Shown here: in pieces, positions 1 through 5,418 of the stretch
How the letters are laid out: the number at the start of each line of letters is the position of its first letter
How positions within the stretch are numbered: position 1 is the first letter of the stretch
Assembly: GCA_017632495.1 (NCBI GenBank)
Contig: JAGBRG010000309.1
Span: 1 to 5,418, forward strand
DNA from: Spirochaetales bacterium
GTDB taxonomy: Bacteria; Spirochaetota; Spirochaetia; Sphaerochaetales; Sphaerochaetaceae
DNA: 5,418 bases
Reading direction: 5' to 3'
Notes under the pieces: generated by a model
The model's database searches: none
What the model saw: the letters and a program-made list of their open reading frames with translations, nothing else
What the model was told of the DNA's origin: nothing
Program-made: the position numbers and the translations under genes

Positions 1-14
1 CAATGAAAAATGCT

Positions 15-21
15 GGGAGAG
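15..21 (+). promoter_or_regulatory. Ribosome binding site that decides the start of the EAL gene
   Basis: GGGAGAG lies 6 nt before the ATG at 28. The earlier in-frame ATG at 10 has only CAATGAAAA upstream in this window and no Shine-Dalgarno sequence, so 28 is the better start. The TGA at 4-6 could be the stop of a preceding gene, but too little sequence is present to say. Confidence 0.6.
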
Positions 22-27
22 TCTGAC

Positions 28-1953
28 ATGGTGGTGACGTATAATTATCAACTTCAGTATGAGCTTTGCTCTCTTCTGTTTCTTCTTGCCATCACCTTCC
101 AGTTCGTCTCGGCCAAGAAATTCCCCACAAGAACCAATTTCGTATTCACTTTGATTCTTCTCTGTGCCGTTGGAAGCCTGACAACCGACCTTCTGGGTTG
201 TCTTACCGTCATGCACAGAATAATGGTCCCGTTATGGCTGAACTACCTGATAAACGGGCTGTTCTACTTCCTACAGATCACCATTCCGGGTCTGACCTGC
301 ATCTACGTTCTTATTGCAACGGGATGCACATACAAGAAGAATCCCAGAATCTTCCTGGTGATGGTTCCGGCTGTGGCCTTCATGCTGCTTCAAATTCTGA
401 ACCCCTTCACCAGGATGTTCTTCTATTTCGATATCATCGATGGTCTTGCCGTTTTCAGAACCGGACCTTTCCATACGTTGTACTACATAGGCGCTTTCTT
501 CTATGAGATAGTGCTCCTTCTCATAATAATCTTCATGCGCAGAAATCTGACCCGCAAGCAGGTCTGGACAATAGTCCTCTTCTCCATCATCGTGGCTGTT
601 GCCATGGTGGTCCAGATGAAGAACCCGCAGCTGATTCTTGTCGGAACGGCAATGACAATAGCAATCCTTCTGTGGGATCTGACGCTTCAGAATCCGGACA
701 GCATGTTCGACGGTGAGTCAGGTGTGTTCAACATTGTAGCCCTGAAGCTGTACATGGATGACAGGATCGAGACTTCCAAATGCTTCTTCACCGTCATGGA
801 GATTGACGGACTCAGCTCGACAGAACGCGAGATCGGAGACAAATCCAGCAACATCCTGATGAACGGAATAGGAAGTTTCCTTTCATCGCTCTCGTCCGGA
901 AGCGTCTGGTGCTTCAGGGACTCAAAGACCCGTTTCTGGGTGGGAACAAAGAGCAAGGCGGAGATGGAAGAGGTCTCGGCCCGTATCGTGGAGAGATTCA
1001 GAAAAAGCTGGGATGCAGGCGGAGTGAACATCGATCTGATGGCCAAGGTCCTCGCCGTGGATATGGGAACATCGGTCAGCATGACAACACCAGAGCTGAT
1101 TGCGTTGATCGGAGAGCTTCTTGAGCAGGAGACGACCTACACGGAACAGCTTAAGACTGTGACCATCGACTTTCAGCAGATAGCAAGGCACAGACGTCAC
1201 CAGCTTCTGGAAGAGTCCATGAGAAGGTCCATAAAGTCGGGCGATGGCTTCTATATCTGCATGCAGCCCATCATCCATGTGGATGACAGATCCTTCTCGT
1301 CCGCAGAGGTCCTTTTAAGATATGACGACCCCAATCTGGGTGCAGTCTCCCCCGGCGAGTTCATCGAGGTCATCGAGCAGGGAGGAATGGCGGTCTTCAT
1401 CGACACGTTCGTCGTTGACATCGCATGCCGCGTCCTTGCCAAGCACCCTGAGATTGACATGTTCCATCTGAACATCTCAGGAGCCGAGTTCTTCCATAAC
1501 CCGACAAAGAGAATCTACGACATAGTGAAAAAATACGGAATCGAGCCCAAGAGAATCTGCTTCGAGATCACAGAATCCGTGGCGGCCAAGAACCCGGACC
1601 TCCTCATGGCCTTCATGAACGAGATGATCCAGATGGGATTCTCATTTGCGCTTGATGATTACGGAACAGGATACTCAAACATCCTTCAGGTCATGAAGCT
1701 TCCGTTTGCCACCGTCAAGATTGACAAGACCCTCCTGGACGAGGCCGACAAGGGCAAGAGAATTCTTGAAAGCACAATCAAGCTCTTCTGCGAACTTGGC
1801 CTTGAGATTGTTGTCGAGGGCATTGAATCCAAGACCGTTTTGGACAGAGTCACGGCGATGGGTGCAAAGCAGATTCAGGGTTACTTCTTCTCACCTCCTC
1901 TTATGGAGGACGATTACGTTTCCTTTGTAAAAAACGGAAACAGAAGAAAGTGA
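28..1953 (+). CDS. Seven-helix membrane protein with degenerate GGDEF and intact EAL domain, probable cyclic-di-GMP phosphodiesterase
   Basis: The likely role is hydrolysis of cyclic-di-GMP to pGpG at the inner face of the membrane, controlled by a membrane sensor. The protein is 641 aa from the ATG at 28. About seven hydrophobic helices are seen near residues 13-29, 37-60, 68-96, 107-125, 147-170, 178-196 and 199-220, followed by the linker LQNPD. Residues 225-370 resemble a GGDEF domain (MEIDGLSSTEREIGD near 257-271), but the signature site reads RDSKTRF (297-303), so cyclase activity is unlikely. The EAL domain covers about 405-635. It has the EVLLR variant of EALLR (E427), N482 in LNIS, E513 in FEIT, D543-D544 in DDYGTGYSN, K564 in VKIDK, E597 in EGIE and Q617 in QGYFFSPP. 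These match the known metal and catalytic positions of active EAL enzymes, so activity is inferred. The ligand sensed by the membrane part is unknown. No convincing terminator follows the gene. Confidence 0.88.
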   Translation: MVVTYNYQLQYELCSLLFLLAITFQFVSAKKFPTRTNFVFTLILLCAVGSLTTDLLGCLTVMHRIMVPLWLNYLINGLFYFLQITIPGLTCIYVLIATGCTYKKNPRIFLVMVPAVAFMLLQILNPFTRMFFYFDIIDGLAVFRTGPFHTLYYIGAFFYEIVLLLIIIFMRRNLTRKQVWTIVLFSIIVAVAMVVQMKNPQLILVGTAMTIAILLWDLTLQNPDSMFDGESGVFNIVALKLYMDDRIETSKCFFTVMEIDGLSSTEREIGDKSSNILMNGIGSFLSSLSSGSVWCFRDSKTRFWVGTKSKAEMEEVSARIVERFRKSWDAGGVNIDLMAKVLAVDMGTSVSMTTPELIALIGELLEQETTYTEQLKTVTIDFQQIARHRRHQLLEESMRRSIKSGDGFYICMQPIIHVDDRSFSSAEVLLRYDDPNLGAVSPGEFIEVIEQGGMAVFIDTFVVDIACRVLAKHPEIDMFHLNISGAEFFHNPTKRIYDIVKKYGIEPKRICFEITESVAAKNPDLLMAFMNEMIQMGFSFALDDYGTGYSNILQVMKLPFATVKIDKTLLDEADKGKRILESTIKLFCELGLEIVVEGIESKTVLDRVTAMGAKQIQGYFFSPPLMEDDYVSFVKNGNRRK

Positions 1954-2007
1954 TTCCACTATTTACGGATACATCAATTTTGGGCCTCTTTTTTTAGGGT
2001 TTTTTCT

Positions 2008-2027
2008 GTTGCATTTTGTTGCATTTT
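2008..2027 (+). repeat. Tandem 10-bp direct repeat in T-rich intergenic DNA
   Basis: GTTGCATTTT occurs twice back to back (2008-2017 and 2018-2027), followed by the partial echo TTGCGATTTTGC. It lies in a T-rich stretch just upstream of the candidate permease promoter. It could be an upstream promoter element, a regulator site or chance. No function is assigned. Confidence 0.5.
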
Positions 2028-2038
2028 TGCGATTTTGC

Positions 2039-2068
2039 TTTACTTCCATGCTTCTCTAGGGTTAGAAT
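2039..2068 (+). promoter_or_regulatory. Candidate sigma-70-type promoter for the purine permease
   Basis: A -10-like TAGAAT (2063-2068, five of six consensus bases) is preceded at 18 bp by TTTACT (2039-2044, four of six). Transcription would start near 2075, giving a leader of about 30 nt. The T-rich DNA just upstream fits a promoter region. The -35 is weak and the call rests on inspection only. Confidence 0.35.
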
Positions 2069-2087
2069 GGCAATATCGAATGCCATT
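2066..2087. promoter_or_regulatory. Inverted repeat over the candidate promoter, possible operator
   Basis: AATGGCA (2066-2072) and TGCCATT (2081-2087) are perfect 7-bp inverted arms separated by 8 bp. The left arm overlaps the candidate -10 and the right arm lies just after the predicted start point. That placement suits a repressor site. It could equally form a small hairpin in the mRNA leader just before the ribosome binding site. The repeat is seen directly; its role is inferred. Confidence 0.4.
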
Positions 2088-2092
2088 AATCT

Positions 2093-2100
2093 AAAAGGAG
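2093..2100 (+). promoter_or_regulatory. Ribosome binding site of the purine permease
   Basis: AAAAGGAG sits 7 nt before the ATG at 2108. The in-frame TTG at 2102 would be only 1 nt from this site and is therefore not the start. Confidence 0.8.
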
Positions 2101-2107
2101 ATTGGAA

Positions 2108-3409
2108 ATGGAAAAATTCTTTAAACTCAAGGAAAGAGGCACGGACGTCAAGACCGAGATCATGGCCGGTATCACTACCTTCATGACAATGGCTTACATC
2201 CTTGCTGTAAACCCTGGAATTCTTTCTGCATCCGGAATGAATTTCGGAAAGGTCTTCGCAGCAACAGCTATCACATCAGCTATTGCAACATTGGTCATGG
2301 GCCTTCTCGCAAACCTTCCGTTCGCACTTTCCGCAGGAATGGGTCTCAACGCATTCTTCGCTTACACTGTCTGTCTCGGAATGGGCTACTCATGGCAGTG
2401 GGCACTGACTGCAATCTTTGTTGAAGGTATCATCTTCCTGCTTCTGACATTCCTCAACGTCAGAGAAGCAATTGTCAACAGCATCCCGGCAAGCCTCAAG
2501 AAGGCAATCGCCGCAGGTATCGGTCTGTTCATTGCTTTCATCGGACTGCAGAATGCCGGAATCATCGTAGGCGGTGCAACACTTGTTGAGCTCAGCGCTG
2601 GCTGGTTCAGAGGTCCCGCTGGAGTCGCAATGCTCGGTCTTGTCATCACAGGCATTCTTCTTGCCAGAAAGGTCAAGGGCGCTCTGCTTCTCGGTATCAT
2701 CATCACAACAATCATCGGTATTCCTTTCGGAGTCACACAGTACGCCGGCGGAAGCTATCTCCCAAGCGCACCATATTGCTTTGAGTTCGCTTTCAAGGAG
2801 ATCTTCTCCAACGGAAAGTCAACATTCGACTTCGTGATTGTCATGTTCACATTCCTGTTCGTTGATATGTTCGATACAGTCGGAACCCTTATCGGATGTG
2901 CCGGTAAGTCCGGTCTTGTCCAGAAAGACGGTTCAATCCCCAACTGTAAGGAAGCTCTGTTCGCCGATGCTATCGGTACAACAGTCGGTGCTGTCCTCGG
3001 AACTTCAACAGTCACAACATTCGTTGAGAGTGCATCAGGTGTCGCAGAAGGCGGAAGAACCGGTCTGTCAGCTATCACAGTAGCAGTCCTCTTCCTCCTC
3101 TCACTGTTCCTCGAGCCGCTGTTCGGATCAATTCCTAGCGCAGCAACAGCTCCGGCACTCATCATCGTTGGTGTCATGATGATCACTCCTGTCTCAGAGA
3201 TCGATTTCCACGATTATTCAGAAGGTATTCCGGCCTTCCTCTGCATGCTGTTCATGGTTTGTGCATACAGCATTTCAGATGGTATCATGTTCGGTATCCT
3301 TTCCTACGTAATCATGAAGTCCGCTTCCGGAAAGTCCAAAGAGATCGGAACAACAACTTGGATTGTTGCCCTGCTCTTCATCCTGAAGATTATCGTCAAG
3401 GCACTTTGA
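2108..3409 (+). CDS. NCS2-family (AzgA/PbuG-like) purine permease
   Basis: This is a cytoplasmic-membrane transporter of the nucleobase cation symporter-2 family, AzgA-like branch. Known members import adenine, guanine or hypoxanthine with protons. The 433-aa length is normal for the branch. Hallmarks in order are an N-terminus rich in GTDVKTEIMAGITTFMTMAY (11-30), NPGIL (35-39), ANLPFALSAGMGLNAFFAYT (68-87), VEGIIFLLLT near 105-114, KKAIAAGIGLFIAFIGLQNAG (131-151), FVDMFDTVGTLIG (251-263) and GTSTVTTFVESASGVAEGGR (298-317). Much of the rest is hydrophobic, consistent with many membrane helices. The late motif that often reads MPxTYSI in relatives reads MVCAYSI here (382-388). The adenine deaminase gene begins 66 bp downstream, so adenine or hypoxanthine is a likely substrate, although sequence alone does not fix specificity. 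An intrinsic terminator follows directly. Confidence 0.93.
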   Translation: MEKFFKLKERGTDVKTEIMAGITTFMTMAYILAVNPGILSASGMNFGKVFAATAITSAIATLVMGLLANLPFALSAGMGLNAFFAYTVCLGMGYSWQWALTAIFVEGIIFLLLTFLNVREAIVNSIPASLKKAIAAGIGLFIAFIGLQNAGIIVGGATLVELSAGWFRGPAGVAMLGLVITGILLARKVKGALLLGIIITTIIGIPFGVTQYAGGSYLPSAPYCFEFAFKEIFSNGKSTFDFVIVMFTFLFVDMFDTVGTLIGCAGKSGLVQKDGSIPNCKEALFADAIGTTVGAVLGTSTVTTFVESASGVAEGGRTGLSAITVAVLFLLSLFLEPLFGSIPSAATAPALIIVGVMMITPVSEIDFHDYSEGIPAFLCMLFMVCAYSISDGIMFGILSYVIMKSASGKSKEIGTTTWIVALLFILKIIVKAL

Positions 3410-3432
3410 CATTGATTATTAAACCAATTTCT

Positions 3433-3460
3433 GCCGCAGGTTCTTCCTGCGGCGTTTTTT
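3433..3460 (+). terminator. Intrinsic terminator between permease and adenine deaminase
   Basis: A perfect 8-bp GC-rich stem, GCCGCAGG (3433-3440) with CCTGCGGC (3446-3453), has a TTCTT loop and is followed by G and six Ts (3455-3460). This is a textbook Rho-independent terminator for the permease transcript. The T-tract touches the next gene's ribosome binding site, so the deaminase probably depends on readthrough of this terminator or on RNA processing. Confidence 0.85.
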
Positions 3461-3469
3461 AAAAGGAGG
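3461..3469 (+). promoter_or_regulatory. Strong ribosome binding site of adenine deaminase, adjoining the terminator
   Basis: AAAAGGAGG lies 6 nt before the ATG at 3476. Its A-run follows the terminator T-tract (TTTTTTAAAA), so the two could pair weakly. The strong site suggests efficient translation of whatever transcript passes the terminator. Confidence 0.85.
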
Positions 3470-3475
3470 AATAGA

Positions 3476-5128
3476 ATGGACAGAAAGCATCTTCAACGTC
3501 TCATCAACGTCTCCAGAGGTAGAGCAAGAGCTGATCTTAGGATCACAAACTGCCACATCGTTGACGTGTTCAACAAGGAGGTCTTTGACTCAGATCTCTA
3601 TGTAGTTGACGGCCTGATCGCCGGTTTCGGCGAGGAATGGTTCCCGGAGGCCTTGGAGGTGGTCGATGCTAAAGGCGCTTACATCGTGCCAGGTTTCATC
3701 GACAGCCATCTGCATATCGAGTCATCTCATGTATCGCCTGCCGAATACTCGCGTCTTGTCGTCCCCTGCGGAACAACGACTGTCATAGCCGACCCGCATG
3801 AGATTGTCAACGTCTGCGGACTTGACGGATTTGACTACATGCTCGAAGCTACGGAGAATCTGCCTCTTTCTGTCTTCCTCCAGGTCCCGTCCTGCGTCCC
3901 CTGCACCCCGTATGAGAATTCCGGTGCATACCTTGACGCCCACGAGATTTCAAAGCGCATCGACCATCCCAGAGTTCTGGGCCTTGGCGAGATGATGGAC
4001 TTCGTCGGAGTCTGTGCGGCGAAAGATGATGTCATGGACAAGATTCTTGTGGCCAAGAACGCCGGCAAGGTGATTGACGGCCACTATCTCGGATTCGGTC
4101 CCAGACTTGATGCATACAGCGCAGCCGGAATCCTTACCGACCACGAGTGTGCCACAGTCCAGGATCTAAGAGACAGAATCCGCCGTGGAATGTATGTTCT
4201 TCTCAGACAGGGAACTGCATGCCATGACCTTCTGAACCTTCTTCCCGGAATGGATGACAAGAACACAAGCCGCTGCCTTATGTGTACCGACGACTGTGCA
4301 GCAAAGACCATGGTTGAAATCGGCCATATAGACAACAATGTCCGCATGGCAATCGGAGCTGGGGTAGATCCGCTTACAGCCATCTGCATGGCCACAATCA
4401 ACGCAGCCACCTGCTACAGCTTAAGCGACCGCGGAGCCATTGCACCAGGACGCAGAGCAGACCTTCTGTTCCTCACCTCTTTGGACAAGGACTTCAGAGT
4501 CCAGGAAGTCTACACTGCAGGAAAGCACGTGGCTTCCGACAGACAGTATCTGGTAAAGCCGGTTCACACTTCCATTGAGAAAGTCAGCGGAAAGATGAAC
4601 ATCCGCGATCTTAGCCCCGAGCGCTTTGACTTAAAGCTTTCATCCAACCACGTGAAGGTGATTGAGCTTCTTCCAGGCTCCGTCGTCACAAAGACCGGCG
4701 AGGCCTATGTTGATCTTGACGAGAATGGCTGCTGGAAACGCAACGACGATGACATTGTCAAAGTCGCCGTAGTCGAGCGTCACAAGGGAACAGGGAACAT
4801 CGGTCTTGCCCTGATCAAGGGCCTGAACCTCAGAGGCGGTGCCATTGCAACATCCATTGCCCATGACTCTCACAACGTCATCGTTGCCGGAGACAACAAC
4901 CAGGACATGGAACTTGCCGTGCGCGAACTGATCAGGCTCGGAGGCGGAATGACTGTTGTCAAAAACGGCATGGTCCTCCAGTCAGTCCAGCATGAGATTG
5001 CAGGTCTTATGACAGACCTTCCGGGCGAGGTCGTTGCCGGCCGTCTTGCCGCAATAATCAGAACAGCTCAGGTTGAGCTTGGCATCAGAGGTGCCGTTGA
5101 CCCGTTCATGACCCTCTGCTTCATGTAA
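3476..5128 (+). CDS. ade: Adenine deaminase, frame closed early by TAA
   Basis: Adenine deaminase (EC 3.5.4.2, amidohydrolase superfamily) converts adenine to hypoxanthine and ammonia in the cytoplasm for purine salvage. The frame gives 550 aa. A small N-terminal domain (GRARADLRITNCHIVDVF, 15-32) leads into the metal-dependent barrel. Visible motifs are PGFIDSHLHIESS (72-84; metal-type H78 and H80), GTTTVIADPHEI (99-110), PSCVPCTPYENSGA (138-151), LGLGEMMDF (168-176), DGHYLGF (201-207, relatives often GHAPGL), DHECAT (222-227), CTDD (270-273), GHIDNNVR (283-290) and APGRRADL (323-330). The C-terminal domain has HDSHNVIVAG (463-472) and IAGLMTD (508-514). Family proteins are usually about 570-600 aa and do not end at DPFMTLCFM. 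The missing tail is encoded in frame after the TAA (see the next entry). Whether the 550-aa product is active is unknown. The permease 66 bp upstream supports the role. Confidence 0.93.
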   Translation: MDRKHLQRLINVSRGRARADLRITNCHIVDVFNKEVFDSDLYVVDGLIAGFGEEWFPEALEVVDAKGAYIVPGFIDSHLHIESSHVSPAEYSRLVVPCGTTTVIADPHEIVNVCGLDGFDYMLEATENLPLSVFLQVPSCVPCTPYENSGAYLDAHEISKRIDHPRVLGLGEMMDFVGVCAAKDDVMDKILVAKNAGKVIDGHYLGFGPRLDAYSAAGILTDHECATVQDLRDRIRRGMYVLLRQGTACHDLLNLLPGMDDKNTSRCLMCTDDCAAKTMVEIGHIDNNVRMAIGAGVDPLTAICMATINAATCYSLSDRGAIAPGRRADLLFLTSLDKDFRVQEVYTAGKHVASDRQYLVKPVHTSIEKVSGKMNIRDLSPERFDLKLSSNHVKVIELLPGSVVTKTGEAYVDLDENGCWKRNDDDIVKVAVVERHKGTGNIGLALIKGLNLRGGAIATSIAHDSHNVIVAGDNNQDMELAVRELIRLGGGMTVVKNGMVLQSVQHEIAGLMTDLPGEVVAGRLAAIIRTAQVELGIRGAVDPFMTLCFM

Positions 5129-5218
5129 CTTGTGGTCATTCCTGAGATCAAGGTCACCGACCTTGGCCTATTTGACCTGAAAAAGTATGATTTCGTGCCT
5201 CTTGAGATAGAGGAATGA
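5126..5218 (+). other. ade: In-frame TAA followed by the intact C-terminal tail of adenine deaminase
   Basis: After TAA (5126-5128) the deaminase frame stays open for 29 codons to TGA (5216-5218). It reads LVVIPEIKVTDLGLFDL (5129-5179) and then KKYDFVPLEIEE. This matches the familiar adenine deaminase ending of the form LPVIPELKLTDxGLFDVxxFxFVPL. With the TAA read as one residue the protein would be 580 aa, the normal family size. The tail has no start codon or ribosome binding site of its own suited to a separate gene. It is therefore the real 3' end of ade, separated by a nonsense mutation, a base error, or a stop codon that is read through. A TCA-to-TAA (Ser) or CAA-to-TAA (Gln) change would be a single substitution. 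Confidence 0.88.
5149..5165 (+). other. Perfect 7-bp stem-loop downstream of the in-frame TAA
   Basis: CAAGGTC (5149-5155) and GACCTTG (5159-5165) pair perfectly around the loop ACC, with a possible T-G wobble below. The stem starts 20 nt after the TAA. No T-tract follows on either strand, so it is not a standard terminator. It may be a chance product of the codons IKVTDLG. Confidence 0.4.
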
Positions 5219-5222
5219 GGTC

Positions 5223-5418
5223 TTAAGCAAAGTAAATCATGTGATTTCCCTCAGAAAGCTTTGAATAATCCAGCTTTGTAAGGTTCAGATAGTTGATGAT
5301 TCCCCTGGGAGTCAGGTCGTAGGAAGATCTGACATCATCACTTACATCGATTTTCCTTCCGTGGGCATCAAGGCCGTTTGCGGCAACCGATACCGGCTCG
5401 GGAACTCCGATTGCATAG
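5223..5418 (-). CDS. metK: S-adenosylmethionine synthetase, C-terminal fragment (gene continues beyond the window)
   Basis: The reverse strand from 5418 encodes 64 residues ending in TAA at 5225-5223. It begins YAIGVPEPVSVAANGLDAHG and later has SYDLTPRGIINYLNL. This matches the C-terminal domain of methionine adenosyltransferase (EC 2.5.1.6), which makes S-adenosylmethionine from methionine and ATP. The usual family reads YAIGVAEPxS and FDLxPxGIIxxLDL. The catalytic N-terminal part lies outside the window. Two oddities are seen. The helix before YDLTP is short compared with typical MetK. The usual ending with YGHFGR is replaced by LSEGNHMIYFA, so this is a divergent MetK branch. The gene converges on ade, with 94 bp to the TAA of ade but only 4 bp to the TGA closing the extended frame. 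No terminator is seen for it. Confidence 0.87.
   Translation of the reverse strand, partial: YAIGVPEPVSVAANGLDAHGRKIDVSDDVRSSYDLTPRGIINYLNLTKLDYSKLSEGNHMIYFA

Noticed and set aside
10..27. Upstream ATG at 10 as the start of the EAL gene
   Set aside because: It has no ribosome binding site in the visible sequence, whereas the ATG at 28 has GGGAGAG at 6-nt spacing.
687..1278. Long open frames on the minus strand inside the EAL gene
   Set aside because: They lie opposite a strongly supported gene and their translations show no recognisable family features; the same holds for the other antisense and alternate-frame ORFs in the permease and deaminase genes.
2102..2107. TTG at 2102 as the permease start
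   Set aside because: It is only 1 nt from the Shine-Dalgarno sequence; the ATG at 2108 has normal spacing and the normal family N-terminus.
1954..2107. Purine riboswitch in the permease leader
   Set aside because: I see neither the conserved aptamer loop sequences nor a terminator/antiterminator before the permease, and the predicted leader is only about 30 nt.
3406..3434. Perfect TTGACA (3406-3411) as the -35 of an ade promoter
   Set aside because: At 15-18 bp spacing there is no acceptable -10 (the 17-bp position reads TTCTGC), so it looks like chance at the permease stop codon.
5126..5128. Genome-wide reassignment of TAA to a sense codon
   Set aside because: The other + strand genes end in TGA, but metK appears to end in TAA at a plausible position and no other in-frame TAA is seen. 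One codon cannot support reassignment; counting stop usage in the whole genome would settle it.
5198..5213. CCTCT/AGAGG hairpin as a shared terminator for ade and metK
   Set aside because: The stem is only 5 bp and no T-tract follows on either strand.

Overview
The window is a compact bacterial chromosomal segment of roughly balanced GC with strong Shine-Dalgarno sites and T-rich intergenic DNA. It carries three genes in a row on the + strand and the tail of a fourth, convergent gene. Arg is often AGA and Gly often GGA. With the 7TM-EAL signalling protein and the AzgA-type purine permease, this suggests an anaerobic, host-associated bacterium, most likely a Clostridia/Lachnospiraceae-like Bacillota. 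A spirochaete is also possible, and the taxonomic call is weak.

Layout. (1) 28-1953: a membrane protein with about seven N-terminal helices, a degenerate GGDEF-like domain and an EAL domain with its metal and catalytic residues intact, so a probable cyclic-di-GMP phosphodiesterase. (2) 1954-2107: a 154-bp T-rich gap with a candidate promoter, an inverted repeat overlapping its -10 and start region, and a strong ribosome binding site. (3) 2108-3409: an NCS2/AzgA-type purine permease. (4) 3410-3475: a textbook intrinsic terminator whose T-tract runs straight into the ribosome binding site of the next gene. (5) 3476-5128: adenine deaminase. (6) 5223-5418, minus strand: the C-terminal 64 residues of a divergent S-adenosylmethionine synthetase.

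How the genes work together. The permease and deaminase form a purine-salvage pair. The permease would import adenine or related bases, and the deaminase would convert adenine to hypoxanthine plus ammonia. The hairpin between them should lower deaminase expression relative to the permease. The EAL protein shows no obvious functional link to the pair.

Most notable observation. The deaminase frame is closed by TAA at 5126-5128, but the same frame then continues for 29 sense codons to TGA at 5216-5218. Those codons encode the conserved C-terminal tail of the adenine deaminase family. The full frame is 580 codons plus the final stop, counting the TAA as one codon, which is the usual family length, and it ends 4 bp from the metK stop. 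This is a recent nonsense mutation, a sequence error, or stop-codon readthrough/recoding. The window alone cannot decide.
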